DNA of 9,246 nt from an uncultured Caulobacteraceae bacterium. Its GTDB lineage: Bacteria > Pseudomonadota > Alphaproteobacteria > Caulobacterales > Caulobacteraceae. The translations under genes and the position numbers were made by a program. The stretch spans positions 1 to 9,246 of the forward strand of contig CAISGS010000141.1 of NCBI GenBank assembly GCA_903884915.1, written 5' to 3'. Below the pieces are notes generated by a model. The model was not told where the DNA came from and ran no database searches. It saw nothing but the letters and a program-made list of their open reading frames with translations. Positions 1 to 9,168 of the stretch are shown here, one piece after another. The first letter of the stretch is position 1; every line of letters starts with the position of its first letter.

Positions 1-858
1 GGCTATTCCCCCCGGGTGACCGCAGAGCGCTATCAGGCTGCGAGTGTGCAAGCCGATGCCGCCCTGAAGGCCGCCCAATCTCGGCGACTGAACCGCGTGA
101 TCCGCGCTCCGTTTTCCGGTGTTGTGGGGCTGTCTGACGTGGCGCCGGGCGCTTTGATTGCTGCCGGTGGTCCGATTGTGTCTTTGGATGATTTGGGGGT
201 CGTGCGGATCGACTTTCCTGTGCCGGACCGTTTCTACGCTCGTTTGCACAAGGGTATGGTCCTGACCGCTAAGGTCGACGCCTATCCGGACGTTCAGTTT
301 AAGGGTGCAGTCGCGGAGGTCGATACGCGCATCGACGAGCGGACAAGATCGGTCCGCGCGCGTGCTGAGTTTGCCAATCCCGACGGGCGTCTGCGCCCCG
401 GCATGCTGGCCAAGGTGGTGGTCGAAGAGGGTGTGCGCTCAGCTCTTGCCGCGCCCGAAGCCGCCGTTCAATTTGAGGGCGAGCAGGCCTTTGTCTATAC
501 CATCATCAAGGATGACGGAAAGGGCGATGGCCCAGGCATGGGTCAGAGGGCTGGCAAGCGGAAGAAGATGCCTGAGGGCATGGCCGCCAACGCGCCTAAG
601 GGCCCGAAGATGATCGCCCATCGTCAAACCATCGTCGTGGGTGCGCGTCAGAATGGCTATGTTGAGGTCGTGTCAGGCCTTCGCGCAGGCGAAACCATTG
701 TTGCCGACGGTATGAACCGGGTGCAGCCCGATCAGGCTGTGCGGGTCGGAAAGCCTGACGGTGCGGGCTTCGGTGGGGCCGGTAAGGGTCATCGTCCCGG
801 TGGCCCGAGCGGTGCGCCGGGTGCGGGCGGTAAGTGGTCGAAGGGGGCGGCTGAATGA
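1..858 (+). CDS. RND efflux periplasmic adaptor (membrane fusion protein), 5' end missing
   Basis: This is the C-terminal 285 residues of a HlyD/AcrA-family adaptor, which links an RND pump to an outer-membrane channel. The frame is open to base 1 (GYSPR before the GTG at 16), so that GTG is internal and the true start lies off the left edge. Residue numbers here are for the fragment. The end of the helical hairpin (about 1-30) leads into the second lipoyl half (about 33-65, with IRAPFSGVVG and PGALI). A beta-barrel follows (about 66-145, with TRSVRARAEF and LRPGM), then the membrane-proximal domain. That domain is interrupted at about 170-203 by a Lys/Gly/Met-rich insert, and the protein ends in a Gly-rich tail (about 252-285). 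Its TGA overlaps the ATG of the pump gene, indicating translational coupling and one complex. The family call is firm; the substrate cannot be read from the sequence. Confidence 0.93.
   Translation, partial: GYSPRVTAERYQAASVQADAALKAAQSRRLNRVIRAPFSGVVGLSDVAPGALIAAGGPIVSLDDLGVVRIDFPVPDRFYARLHKGMVLTAKVDAYPDVQFKGAVAEVDTRIDERTRSVRARAEFANPDGRLRPGMLAKVVVEEGVRSALAAPEAAVQFEGEQAFVYTIIKDDGKGDGPGMGQRAGKRKKMPEGMAANAPKGPKMIAHRQTIVVGARQNGYVEVVSGLRAGETIVADGMNRVQPDQAVRVGKPDGAGFGGAGKGHRPGGPSGAPGAGGKWSKGAAE
841..847 (+). promoter_or_regulatory. ribosome binding site of the RND pump gene
   Basis: AAGGGGG lies 7 nt before the ATG at 855 and inside the end of the adaptor gene. With the ATGA stop/start overlap it supports 855 as the pump start and coupled translation of the two subunits. 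Confidence 0.6.
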
Positions 859-3800
859 CCCTTTCGGACCTCTCTGTCCGCCGACCGGTCTTTGCTGCAG
901 TCGGGGCCATTATCCTCTGTGTGATCGGCTTGGCCGCCTATTTCGCCTTGCCTGTGCGCGAACTCCCCGACGTCGACTCTCCTGTCGTGTCGATCTACAC
1001 CAGCTATCGCGGCGCATCGGCGGAGGTGGTTGAGGAACGCATCACTCAGGTCATTGAGCGCCAAGTCGCCGGCATTCAGGGTATCGACCGGGTTAAGTCG
1101 AACAGCCGTGATGGCTCGTCGCGCATTTCGATTACCTTTGATCTGTCACGCAATATCGATTCAGCGGCCAATGACGTGCGCGATGCCGTCTCGCGAGTGA
1201 CCTCGCAACTGCCCAATCAGGCCGATCCGCCACAGATTTCCAAGGCCCAGTCGGACGGCGGCTCCTTGATCTTTATGAACCTGGTCTCGACCACATATGA
1301 CAAGCTGGAATTGGCTGACTATGCCAACCGCTATCTGGTGGAGCGACTGTCGACCATTCCGGGTGTCGGTCAGGTCGGCTTGGCCGGTGCGCAGATCTAT
1401 TCCATGCGCGTTTGGCTGGATGCAGATGCTCTGGCAGCGCGCGGCCTGACGGTGGACGATGTCGACACCGCGCTTCAGACCCAGAATGTTGAGTTGCCCG
1501 CCGGCGCGCTGGAATCCAGTGCCAAAGACTTCACGATCCGGGTCAAGCGTGGCTATTCCTCGGCCAAAGAGTTCGCCCAACTGCCCATCGTGCCTGCGGG
1601 CACGCGCAGCTCGGCCGTTCAGGTCAATGGCGTGACCAATGCCAATGGTCTGGGATCCCCGGTCCTCACCCGCCTTGGTGATGTGGCCCGGGTAGAGGAG
1701 GGCCCCGATGAGCGGCGGCGCCTGTTCCGCTCCAATGGCGTGGCGCAGGTCGGCATATCGCTCAGCCGTCAGGCCCAAGCCAATGACTTAGAAATTTCCA
1801 AAGCCGTGACCAAGGAATTGGCCGCGATCAGCCAGACCCTGCCGCCCGGCATGGAGTTGGTCGTTACGGTGGATAGTTCGACCTTCACCAAAGAGGCTAT
1901 CCGAGACGTCTGGTGGACGATGGGCATTTCTTTGGCCCTGGTCGCAGGCGTGAATTTCTTGTTCCTCGGAACATGGCGCGCCGCCCTGATCCCGTCAGTG
2001 GTGGCACCGATCTGTATTCTTTCGACCTTCATCATCCTCGCGCCATTGGGCTTTTCGATCAATCTGTTGACCCTGTTGGCCTTGGTCTTGGCCATCGGTC
2101 TGGTTGTCGATGATGCCATTGTGGTGGTGGAGAATATCCAACGCCGCATCGACGAGGGCGAACCTCCGCTGTTAGCCGCCGAACGCGGTGCCAAGCAGGT
2201 CTTCTTTGCCGTTATCGCAACCACCATCGTCCTGTTGTCGGTGTTCGCGCCCCTAATGGCGCTGCCCGGCTATATTGGGCGTCTGTTTGTCGAGCTTGCG
2301 GTCGCCATCGCTGCTGCTGTGGCCTTCTCGGCGGTTCTGGCCTTGAGCCTGTCGCCTATGCTGGCCTCGAAACTGCTGCGTCCATCGGCGGGCGGAACCT
2401 GGCTGTCGGTTCGCGTCGATCGGGTCATGGAGGCCATGCGGGTTTCCTATCGGGCGTCGCTTGAGATGCTGACTGCAGAGCGCAAGGCGGCGGGCGGCGT
2501 CTTGGGTATGGTCCTGTTTATGGGCGTTATGGCCGGTGGCATCTTCATCATGCTGCCCAAGGAACTGGTGCCCAGCGAAGATCGAGGACGGGTCGACATC
2601 TCGCTACAAGCCCCCGAGGGCGCGGGCTACGACTATACCGTCGGGGTTATGCTCAAGGCAGAGGCCTATTTTAAGAGCCTGTACGACAAGGGTGAGGTCG
2701 AGCGGTACAATATCGGCGTCCCTCGCTTTGGCTCGTCACAGGGCAATTCTGGCTCTGGTATTTTGGTTCTCAAGGATTGGACGGATCGTAAGGTCACCGC
2801 TGACCAGATCGCGGCGCAAACCAACAAGGCCCTGTCGAACCTGACCGAAGCGCGGGTCGTGGCCAGCGTTCGTGGGCCGTTCCAGCGCTCTGGCGGTGGC
2901 GGTTCGGGTAACAATGTCGATCTGATTGCCGCCGGTAATGACTATGAGGACTTGGCCCTCTGGATCGATCCGATCTTTAAGGCTGCGCAGGGCAATCCGG
3001 GTCTCGCCCGTCCTCGTCTGAACTTTGAACCAACCTCGCCGCGCCTGCTGGTCGAACTGGACCGCGATAAGGCCGCGTCCTTGGGCGTATCGGCTCAAGC
3101 CGTTGGCCGAGCGCTGGAGACCATGTTCGGATCACGCAAGTCCACCACCTACATCAAGGGTGGTCAGGAATATGACGTCATTCTGCAGACCGACCTTGAA
3201 AAGCGCCGGACCGAGCAGGACCTCAATACCCTTTATGTTCGGGCCAATTCGGGTGAACTTGTGCCTCTGGCTTCGGTGGTGAAGACCTCGGTTCGCGGCG
3301 ATACGCCCGATCGTGAGCGGATCAACCGCCAACGGTCTGTGACCCTGACCGCAGAGTTGAACCCCGGCTACACGGTCGAGGAGGCCGTGCAGTTCTATCG
3401 CGATCAGGCCGCTGAGCAGCCCAGCAAGGGTGTCACCATCCTGTGGGGCGGTGTGGCTAAGGACTATTTGGAAGCCAGCGGGGGTATTTCCTTTGCCTTT
3501 GGTATGGCCCTGCTCTTGGTGTTCTTGGTTCTGGCGGCGCAGTTTGAAAGCTGGATCCATCCGGCCGTGATTATGCTGACCGTGCCCCTTGCGGCCTTGG
3601 GCGGACTGTTTGGCCTGCTGATGGCGGGGTCTTCGATCAATACCTATAGCCAGATCGGGCTGATCATTCTGGTCGGGGTTGCGGCCAAGAACGGCATCTT
3701 GATCGTCGAGTTTGCCAATCAGCTACGCGATGATGGCTTGAAGATCCGCGAGGCGGTGATTGAGGCCTCGGTGGTGCGCCTGCGTCCGATCATTATGACC

Positions 3801-4022
3801 TCGATCTCAGCAGCCTGTGGAGCCTTGCCCTTGATTTTGGCCTCTGGACCCGGGGCCGGCAGTCGCAAGACCATCGGTGTGGTCATCTTCTCGGGGTCGA
3901 TCTTTGCTACCCTGCTGACCCTGTTCGTGGTGCCGGTGATCTATAATCTCTTGGCGCGCTACACCAAGTCGCCGGACTGGACCGCACGGCAGATCGAGAC
4001 CTTCGAAAAAGACATGGCCTAG
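855..4022 (+). CDS. RND (HAE1-type) efflux transporter permease
   Basis: This inner-membrane proton/drug antiporter of the AcrB superfamily has 1055 residues, the normal size. The N-terminus carries the typical SVRRPVFA motif and TM1 (about 10-32), followed by LPVRELPDVD. The first periplasmic porter region comes next, then TM2 starting near W353. TM4 has the proton-relay Asp pair D419-D420 (GLVVDDAIVVVEN), equivalent to AcrB D407/D408. TM7 is at about 547-569, followed by a second periplasmic region. TM8 starts near 878 (ending AAQFESW), and TM10 carries the relay lysine K945 (GVAAKNGILIVEF), equivalent to AcrB K940. The pump therefore looks intact and active. It is translationally coupled to the adaptor upstream; no TolC-like gene or regulator is visible. 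The sequence is nearer to the MdtB/MexF-like broad HAE1 group than to heavy-metal (CusA) pumps, but the substrate is unknown. Confidence 0.96.
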   Translation: MTLSDLSVRRPVFAAVGAIILCVIGLAAYFALPVRELPDVDSPVVSIYTSYRGASAEVVEERITQVIERQVAGIQGIDRVKSNSRDGSSRISITFDLSRNIDSAANDVRDAVSRVTSQLPNQADPPQISKAQSDGGSLIFMNLVSTTYDKLELADYANRYLVERLSTIPGVGQVGLAGAQIYSMRVWLDADALAARGLTVDDVDTALQTQNVELPAGALESSAKDFTIRVKRGYSSAKEFAQLPIVPAGTRSSAVQVNGVTNANGLGSPVLTRLGDVARVEEGPDERRRLFRSNGVAQVGISLSRQAQANDLEISKAVTKELAAISQTLPPGMELVVTVDSSTFTKEAIRDVWWTMGISLALVAGVNFLFLGTWRAALIPSVVAPICILSTFIILAPLGFSINLLTLLALVLAIGLVVDDAIVVVENIQRRIDEGEPPLLAAERGAKQVFFAVIATTIVLLSVFAPLMALPGYIGRLFVELAVAIAAAVAFSAVLALSLSPMLASKLLRPSAGGTWLSVRVDRVMEAMRVSYRASLEMLTAERKAAGGVLGMVLFMGVMAGGIFIMLPKELVPSEDRGRVDISLQAPEGAGYDYTVGVMLKAEAYFKSLYDKGEVERYNIGVPRFGSSQGNSGSGILVLKDWTDRKVTADQIAAQTNKALSNLTEARVVASVRGPFQRSGGGGSGNNVDLIAAGNDYEDLALWIDPIFKAAQGNPGLARPRLNFEPTSPRLLVELDRDKAASLGVSAQAVGRALETMFGSRKSTTYIKGGQEYDVILQTDLEKRRTEQDLNTLYVRANSGELVPLASVVKTSVRGDTPDRERINRQRSVTLTAELNPGYTVEEAVQFYRDQAAEQPSKGVTILWGGVAKDYLEASGGISFAFGMALLLVFLVLAAQFESWIHPAVIMLTVPLAALGGLFGLLMAGSSINTYSQIGLIILVGVAAKNGILIVEFANQLRDDGLKIREAVIEASVVRLRPIIMTSISAACGALPLILASGPGAGSRKTIGVVIFSGSIFATLLTLFVVPVIYNLLARYTKSPDWTARQIETFEKDMA

Positions 4023-4027
4023 GCCCG

Positions 4028-4057
4028 CAACCCCGTCAGTATGACCTGACGGGGTTG
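4028..4057 (+). terminator. strong stem-loop after the RND gene
   Basis: A perfect 12-bp stem (CAACCCCGTCAG at 4028-4039 with its complement at 4046-4057) encloses a 6-nt loop (TATGAC), starting 5 nt after the pump stop codon. No T-tract follows directly, so it may act with the next hairpin, as a 3'-end stabiliser, or as a Rho-assisted terminator. Confidence 0.6.
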
Positions 4058-4078
4058 GCGTCTTGCGCGGCGCACCTT

Positions 4079-5415
<1,337 letters not shown>

Positions 5416-5424
5416 GGCCGGACC

Positions 5425-6207
5425 ATGCGCATCCTGCTGACCAATGATGACGGCATCCATGCCGATGGCCTCGCCTGCCTCGAAAAGATCGCCGCGGCGC
5501 TGTCCGATGATGTCTGGGTGGTTGCGCCTGAACGCGAGCAGTCTGGGGCGAGCCGTGCGGTGACTCTGTCCGAGCCCTTGCGGGTGCGCCACATCAGCGA
5601 GAAGCGTTTTGCCGTCTTGGGCACGCCTACCGACTGCACCCTTCTGGGCATTCAGGAACTGATCCCCGGCAAGCGGCCCGATCTGGTCCTGTCCGGCGTC
5701 AATCACGGCCAGAATATGGGCGAGGATGTCAGCATGTCGGGCACGGTTGCCGGTGCGATCCAAGGGATGGCCCTCGGGGTCCCATCGATGGCCCTCAGTC
5801 AAGCGCGCCGCATCCGCCATCAAGACCATCATATTCACTTCGCCACCGCCGAAGCTTTCGGACCCGGCGTGATCGGGCAGGTGCTCAAGGCCGGTTGGCC
5901 GAGCGACGTGGTGATCAACATCAATTTTCCTGATCTCGAAGCCTCTGAGGTCAAGGAGGTCGAGGTCACGCGGCAAGGCTTTCGCGACAATCCCCTGATC
6001 CAGGCCGAGCGGCGAACGGACCTGCGCAACAATGACTATTACTGGCTGGGCTTTCGCGGGCAGATGTCTAACCCCGCTGAGGGCACCGATTTGCGTGCCA
6101 TTTATGATGGCAAGATCTCGGTCACGCCGCTCCACATCGACCTTACCCACAATGCCACAGTCCATGAGCTGAAAAAGGCTCTGGGCGGCACGCCGCCAAG
6201 AGGGTAG
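5425..6207 (+). CDS. surE: 5'/3'-nucleotidase SurE
   Basis: SurE is a cytoplasmic metal-dependent phosphatase that removes phosphate from nucleoside 5'- and 3'-monophosphates. It is linked to stationary-phase and stress survival. The 260-residue protein starts with the signature [11 protein letters not shown], giving metal ligands D8 and D9. The other ligands are S40 (in PEREQSGAS) and N93 (in [13 protein letters not shown]), and the SGTVAGA loop follows. One small variation is Met before SGTV, where many homologues have Tyr. The C-terminal part contains VTPLHIDLT, also typical. The start at 5425 has AAGG (5414-5417), overlapping the serS stop codon, 7 nt upstream. It lies 9 nt after serS and 8 nt before pcm, so the three are probably co-transcribed. 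All expected active-site residues are present. Confidence 0.97.
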   Translation: MRILLTNDDGIHADGLACLEKIAAALSDDVWVVAPEREQSGASRAVTLSEPLRVRHISEKRFAVLGTPTDCTLLGIQELIPGKRPDLVLSGVNHGQNMGEDVSMSGTVAGAIQGMALGVPSMALSQARRIRHQDHHIHFATAEAFGPGVIGQVLKAGWPSDVVININFPDLEASEVKEVEVTRQGFRDNPLIQAERRTDLRNNDYYWLGFRGQMSNPAEGTDLRAIYDGKISVTPLHIDLTHNATVHELKKALGGTPPRG

Positions 6208-6215
6208 CAAGGTCC

Positions 6216-6872
6216 ATGACCGATGAGCCAGACACAGACGACACCCGGCGCGCCCGCCTGATCTTGGGTCTGCGTTCGCAAGGCGTCACCGATCCCAACG
6301 TTCTGGGCGCGCTGGAGCAGACGCCGCGCGACCTGTTCGTGCCGGATCTGTTTTTGGACCGGACCTGGGAAGATTCGGCACTGCCCATCGCCTGCGGTCA
6401 GACCATCAGTCAGCCCTTTATTGTCGGCCTCATGACCCAAGCCCTGACCTTAGAGCCTCGCTCACGGGTTTTGGAGATCGGCACAGGATCAGGCTACCAA
6501 ACCGCTGTGTTGGCGCGGTTGGCCCGCTATGTATATACGGTCGAACGCTATCGCACCTTGATGGGCGAGGCGGAAAAGCGGTTCAAGGCGCTCGACCTGA
6601 CCAATATCATTACCCGGTTTGGAGATGGCGCTGAGGGCTGGCGAGATCAGGCACCTTTTGACCGTATTTTGGTCACAGCGGCGGCGCCCGGAGAGCCTAG
6701 AGAGCTCTTGTCGCAACTGAAGCCCTCCGGCGTGCTGGTCGCCCCGGTTGGTCGTGGGCCGGTCCAGAGCCTGATGCGTTATGCGGGCGATGGAAAGGGA
6801 GACTTTAAGGTGGAAACTCTCTGTGATGTCCGGTTCGTACCCTTACTTGAGGGTGTGGCGCGCGAACTATAA
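6216..6872 (+). CDS. pcm: protein-L-isoaspartate O-methyltransferase
   Basis: Pcm uses S-adenosylmethionine to methylate isoaspartyl residues in aged proteins, starting their repair. The 218-residue protein has the Rossmann-type methyltransferase fold. The PCMT hallmark GQTISQP is at 61-67. SAM motif I (VLEIGTGSGYQT) begins at 85, the acidic VE follows at 109-110, a GDG is at 137-139, and FDRILVTAAAP begins at 148. The LEQTPRDLFVP segment (33-43) near the N-terminus is also typical. The start at 6216 has AAGG at 6209-6212, though the 3-nt spacing is short. The gap to surE is 8 nt. A surE-pcm pair is common across proteobacteria, and both products serve stress or ageing survival. Nothing appears truncated. 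Confidence 0.97.
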   Translation: MTDEPDTDDTRRARLILGLRSQGVTDPNVLGALEQTPRDLFVPDLFLDRTWEDSALPIACGQTISQPFIVGLMTQALTLEPRSRVLEIGTGSGYQTAVLARLARYVYTVERYRTLMGEAEKRFKALDLTNIITRFGDGAEGWRDQAPFDRILVTAAAPGEPRELLSQLKPSGVLVAPVGRGPVQSLMRYAGDGKGDFKVETLCDVRFVPLLEGVAREL

Positions 6873-6900
6873 CTTGTGGAATTATTTATTGATTTGCTTG
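6873..6900 (+). promoter_or_regulatory. AT-rich stretch between pcm and dipM, possible promoter
   Basis: Just after the pcm stop is an AT-rich run (GGAATTATTTATTGATTTGCTT) that stands out in otherwise GC-rich DNA, with TTGTGG at its 5' side. This suits a promoter for the following gene. I cannot match a convincing -35/-10 pair at proper spacing and see no CtrA-type TTAA-N7-TTAA site, so the call rests on composition and position. Confidence 0.25.
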
Positions 6901-6907
6901 AGTGGGC

Positions 6908-6935
6908 GGCATGGTAAATGGTGCCCGACCATGCC
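6908..6935 (+). promoter_or_regulatory. 8-bp perfect inverted repeat upstream of dipM
   Basis: GGCATGGT (6908-6915) and ACCATGCC (6928-6935) are exact complements separated by 12 nt, ending 36 nt before the chosen dipM start. It could be a protein-binding dyad or a leader hairpin. No T-tract follows, so it is not a terminator between pcm and dipM. Confidence 0.35.
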
Positions 6936-6962
6936 AACGGTGATTCCCGCCATCTTTCGTTT

Positions 6963-6966
6963 GGAG
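6963..6966 (+). promoter_or_regulatory. ribosome binding site deciding the dipM start
   Basis: GGAG lies 5 nt before the ATG at 6972. The same frame is open from an ATG at 6918. Only the 6972 start has this spacing, and it begins directly with a signal-peptide sequence (MKKVLILAS), so the upstream 18 codons are probably not translated. Confidence 0.7.
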
Positions 6967-6971
6967 CGGCG

Positions 6972-9050
6972 ATGAAAAAAGTCCTGATCTTGGCCTCGGC
7001 CCTTGCCCTCAGTGTGAGCCCCCTGAGCGGTGACGTCCTGCGCGCCGATGCTGCGACCCAAAGCAAGTCGGCCAAGCGGTCAATCACAAGCGCCGATTCT
7101 GACGGCACCTACACGGTGGTATCGGGCGATACGGTCGAGTCGATTGCCAAGCGCTTGGACATGACCCAAGCCGATCTGATTGAAATGAACGGCCTTAAAA
7201 AGCCTTACAAACTGTCCTTGGGCAAGGTTCTGAAGGTGACCCCTTCCAAGGCTGCCAAGTCCTCGTCACGGATAGACGCCAAATCCGACAGGGCCACAGA
7301 CACCAAAGCCAAATCTAAGGATGTCAGCCCCTCGACCTACAAGGTTGCCAAGGGTGACACGGTGGGCGGTATCGCCAATCGAACCGGTGTGAGCCAAGCC
7401 GACATTATCGACCTTAATGGCTTGAAGCGGCCCTATGCCCTTAAGCTCGGCCAAGTTCTGACCCTCACCGATGCGAAGGTCGCTGTAGCGGCAGAACCCA
7501 AGGCTAAGGCCAAGTCACCCGAGCCATTGCCTGAGACCTCCAGCGCCACCTATCGGGTGAAAAGCGGCGATACGGTCGGCCTGATCGCTAAGCGTTTTAA
7601 GGTCAGCCAAGACGATATCATAACGCTAAACGACCTCAAAAAGCCCTATGGCCTATCGGTGGGCAAGGTCCTGAAGGTGCCGGGTCAGGCGGACGCGACG
7701 CCAAAGGTGAAGTCCGAAACCAAGCCCGCAACGGTCGCAGACGCGCCAGTGTCCGTCGAAACCTACAAGGTGGCTAGGGGCGACACAGTCGGTCTGATTG
7801 CCAAGCGATTGAAGGTCAGCCAGTCTGAGATCATTGCGCTGAATGGGCTGAAGAAGCCCTACGCCCTAACGCGCGGCAAGGTCATAAAGGTCCCCGGCTC
7901 GGCGGTCGCGTCAAGTCCGGTTGAGGCTGATGCTCCGCCCGCCATCGAAATCTCGACCCAGTCCTACGCGGCGCTGCCGAAGAACGTGCAGGGCGGCAAG
8001 GGCACCTACAAGGTCATGCGCGGCGATACGGTCGCTAGTGTAGCCCGGCGTCTGGGGATGGATAAGGACGATCTGATCCAGATGAACGGCCTGAAAAAGC
8101 CCTTTGCCCTGCCTAGGGGCAAGGTGCTGAAGGTTCCCGCACCGATGGTCTATGAGGTCCAACGCGGCGACACCTATTCAGACATTGCCAATCGCTTTGA
8201 CGTCAGCCTCTCAGACCTGACCAAGCTAAACAAGACCACCTCCAGCAAGGGCCTGCGCCCCGGTCAGAAGATCAAGCTGCCCGCTGAAGTTCAGGCGCGT
8301 TTGGTGAAAAAGGCGCAAGCCGCTGAGCGCGCTGCGCAACAGGCCGCTGCCGACCGCGCCGAAGCCGCTCGTTTTGAAGCCGAGCAGGAAATCATTCGTC
8401 GTGAAGCGGCCAGGTTGGCCAATGAGCGGGCCCTTGCCGCCAAGCGCGCGGCGGATCAGGCTGCCGCGGCCCAGCCCCTCAATCAGCCCATGACCTCAAC
8501 AACCCCGACCGTTCTGCCGCCCAAGCCGGTTGCTAACGGGACATTGCCGCCGCCCGTTCGGCCTGAGCCGAAGCCCGTGACCTTGCCGCCAGCACCGATG
8601 GTCAGCAACGAGACCAGTGCGCCCTCATCCGAAGCTGAAATCATTGCCTCAGGTCGCGGTCGCTTCCTGTGGCCCGTTCGCGGCGACGTGATCTCTGGCT
8701 TTGGGATCAAGCCCGGTGGTCAACGCAATGACGGGATCAATCTCAGCGGCAAGGATGGCGATCCTGTCCGCGCGGCTGCGGGCGGTGAGGTGGTCTATTC
8801 CGGAAATCTGGTCCCCGGCTTTGGCAATCTGGTGCTGATTAAGCACGAGGGCGGCTGGGTGACGGCCTATGCCCACATGGCCAGCACCGCGGTCAAGATC
8901 AAGGACCGGATCGCTCAGGGCCAGACCATCGGCACGGTTGGCCGCACCGGCGGTGTCGAGGCCTCGCAGCTCCACTTCGAGCTGCGCTATGCCCCATCGC
9001 CGAAAGAAAAGGCCCGCCCGATTGACCCGGCCTTGGTGATGCCGAGGTAG
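6972..9050 (+). CDS. dipM: DipM-like periplasmic protein: six LysM modules plus degenerate LytM (M23) domain
   Basis: This 692-residue exported protein probably binds peptidoglycan and controls cell-wall hydrolysis at division. A signal peptide (MKKVLILASALALSV) leads to possible cleavage after G20 or A27 (ADA-AT). There is no lipobox, and I see no cysteine anywhere, so it should be soluble in the periplasm. Six LysM modules lie at about 46-90, 122-166, 193-237, 264-308, 345-389 and 393-437, joined by Lys/Ala/Ser-rich linkers except for a very short one between 5 and 6. An Ala/Glu/Arg-rich helical or coiled-coil stretch covers 440-501, a Pro-rich linker follows, and the LytM domain runs from about 565 to 690. 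The usual metal/catalytic positions are altered: N586 and N590 stand where H and D are expected, and Q666 replaces the first His of HxH. H635 (YAHM) and H668 remain. This pattern fits non-catalytic amidase regulators (NlpD, EnvC, DipM). The symbol is inferred from architecture and neighbours; Caulobacter DipM has four LysM modules. Confidence 0.85.
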   Translation: MKKVLILASALALSVSPLSGDVLRADAATQSKSAKRSITSADSDGTYTVVSGDTVESIAKRLDMTQADLIEMNGLKKPYKLSLGKVLKVTPSKAAKSSSRIDAKSDRATDTKAKSKDVSPSTYKVAKGDTVGGIANRTGVSQADIIDLNGLKRPYALKLGQVLTLTDAKVAVAAEPKAKAKSPEPLPETSSATYRVKSGDTVGLIAKRFKVSQDDIITLNDLKKPYGLSVGKVLKVPGQADATPKVKSETKPATVADAPVSVETYKVARGDTVGLIAKRLKVSQSEIIALNGLKKPYALTRGKVIKVPGSAVASSPVEADAPPAIEISTQSYAALPKNVQGGKGTYKVMRGDTVASVARRLGMDKDDLIQMNGLKKPFALPRGKVLKVPAPMVYEVQRGDTYSDIANRFDVSLSDLTKLNKTTSSKGLRPGQKIKLPAEVQARLVKKAQAAERAAQQAAADRAEAARFEAEQEIIRREAARLANERALAAKRAADQAAAAQPLNQPMTSTTPTVLPPKPVANGTLPPPVRPEPKPVTLPPAPMVSNETSAPSSEAEIIASGRGRFLWPVRGDVISGFGIKPGGQRNDGINLSGKDGDPVRAAAGGEVVYSGNLVPGFGNLVLIKHEGGWVTAYAHMASTAVKIKDRIAQGQTIGTVGRTGGVEASQLHFELRYAPSPKEKARPIDPALVMPR
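7107..8282 (+). repeat. array of six LysM-coding repeats
   Basis: Six units of about 135 bp begin near 7107, 7335, 7548, 7761, 8004 and 8148. The first five share the protein pattern TYxV-x2-GDTV-x-(S/G/L)IA(K/N)R, then LNxLK(K/R)P(Y/F)-x-L-x2-G(K/Q)VL. They are also similar at DNA level (repeated ACCTACAAGG and AAGGTCCTGAAGGT-like segments). The sixth diverges (GDTYSDIA, LNKTTSSKGLRPGQK) and is closer to the general LysM pattern. This suggests that units 1-5 arose by internal duplication. Confidence 0.85.
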
Positions 9051-9168
9051 GGGGGAGGGTCCTCTCCGTGCGTCGGCAATGACGCGGTTAAGACACCAAA
9101 GCCCTTTCCCCCCTTGCGGGGGAGTGGGTTGGGAGAGGGGGGTGTTCATCCACGCCCCCTCCACCACG
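9051..9168. repeat. GC-rich non-coding tail after dipM with small hairpins
   Basis: This stretch carries no supported gene. A hairpin GCGTC/GACGC (9070-9074 with 9081-9085, 6-nt loop) and a CCCCC-TTGC-GGGGG hairpin (9109-9122) can be seen. Around them are C/G-run-rich segments of the kind found as repeated intergenic sequence in Caulobacteraceae genomes. No T-tract follows either hairpin, so a terminator for dipM here is possible but unproven. Confidence 0.4.

Noticed and set aside
16..18. GTG as the true start of the efflux adaptor
   Set aside because: The frame is open to base 1 and the protein begins mid-hairpin, lacking the signal sequence and first lipoyl half; the gene is cut by the window edge.
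1161..1778. Minus-strand open frame of 205 codons inside the RND gene
   Set aside because: Antisense shadow of an intact, conserved pump gene; the translation is not domain-like and has no supporting start signal.
6918..6971. N-terminal extension of dipM by 18 codons
   Set aside because: The extension would place a polar, His-rich segment before a clear signal peptide, and the GGAG site favours the ATG at 6972.
9109..9122. CCCCC-TTGC-GGGGG as a CRISPR repeat or intrinsic terminator
   Set aside because: There is no regularly spaced repetition for CRISPR and no T-tract after the stem for a terminator.
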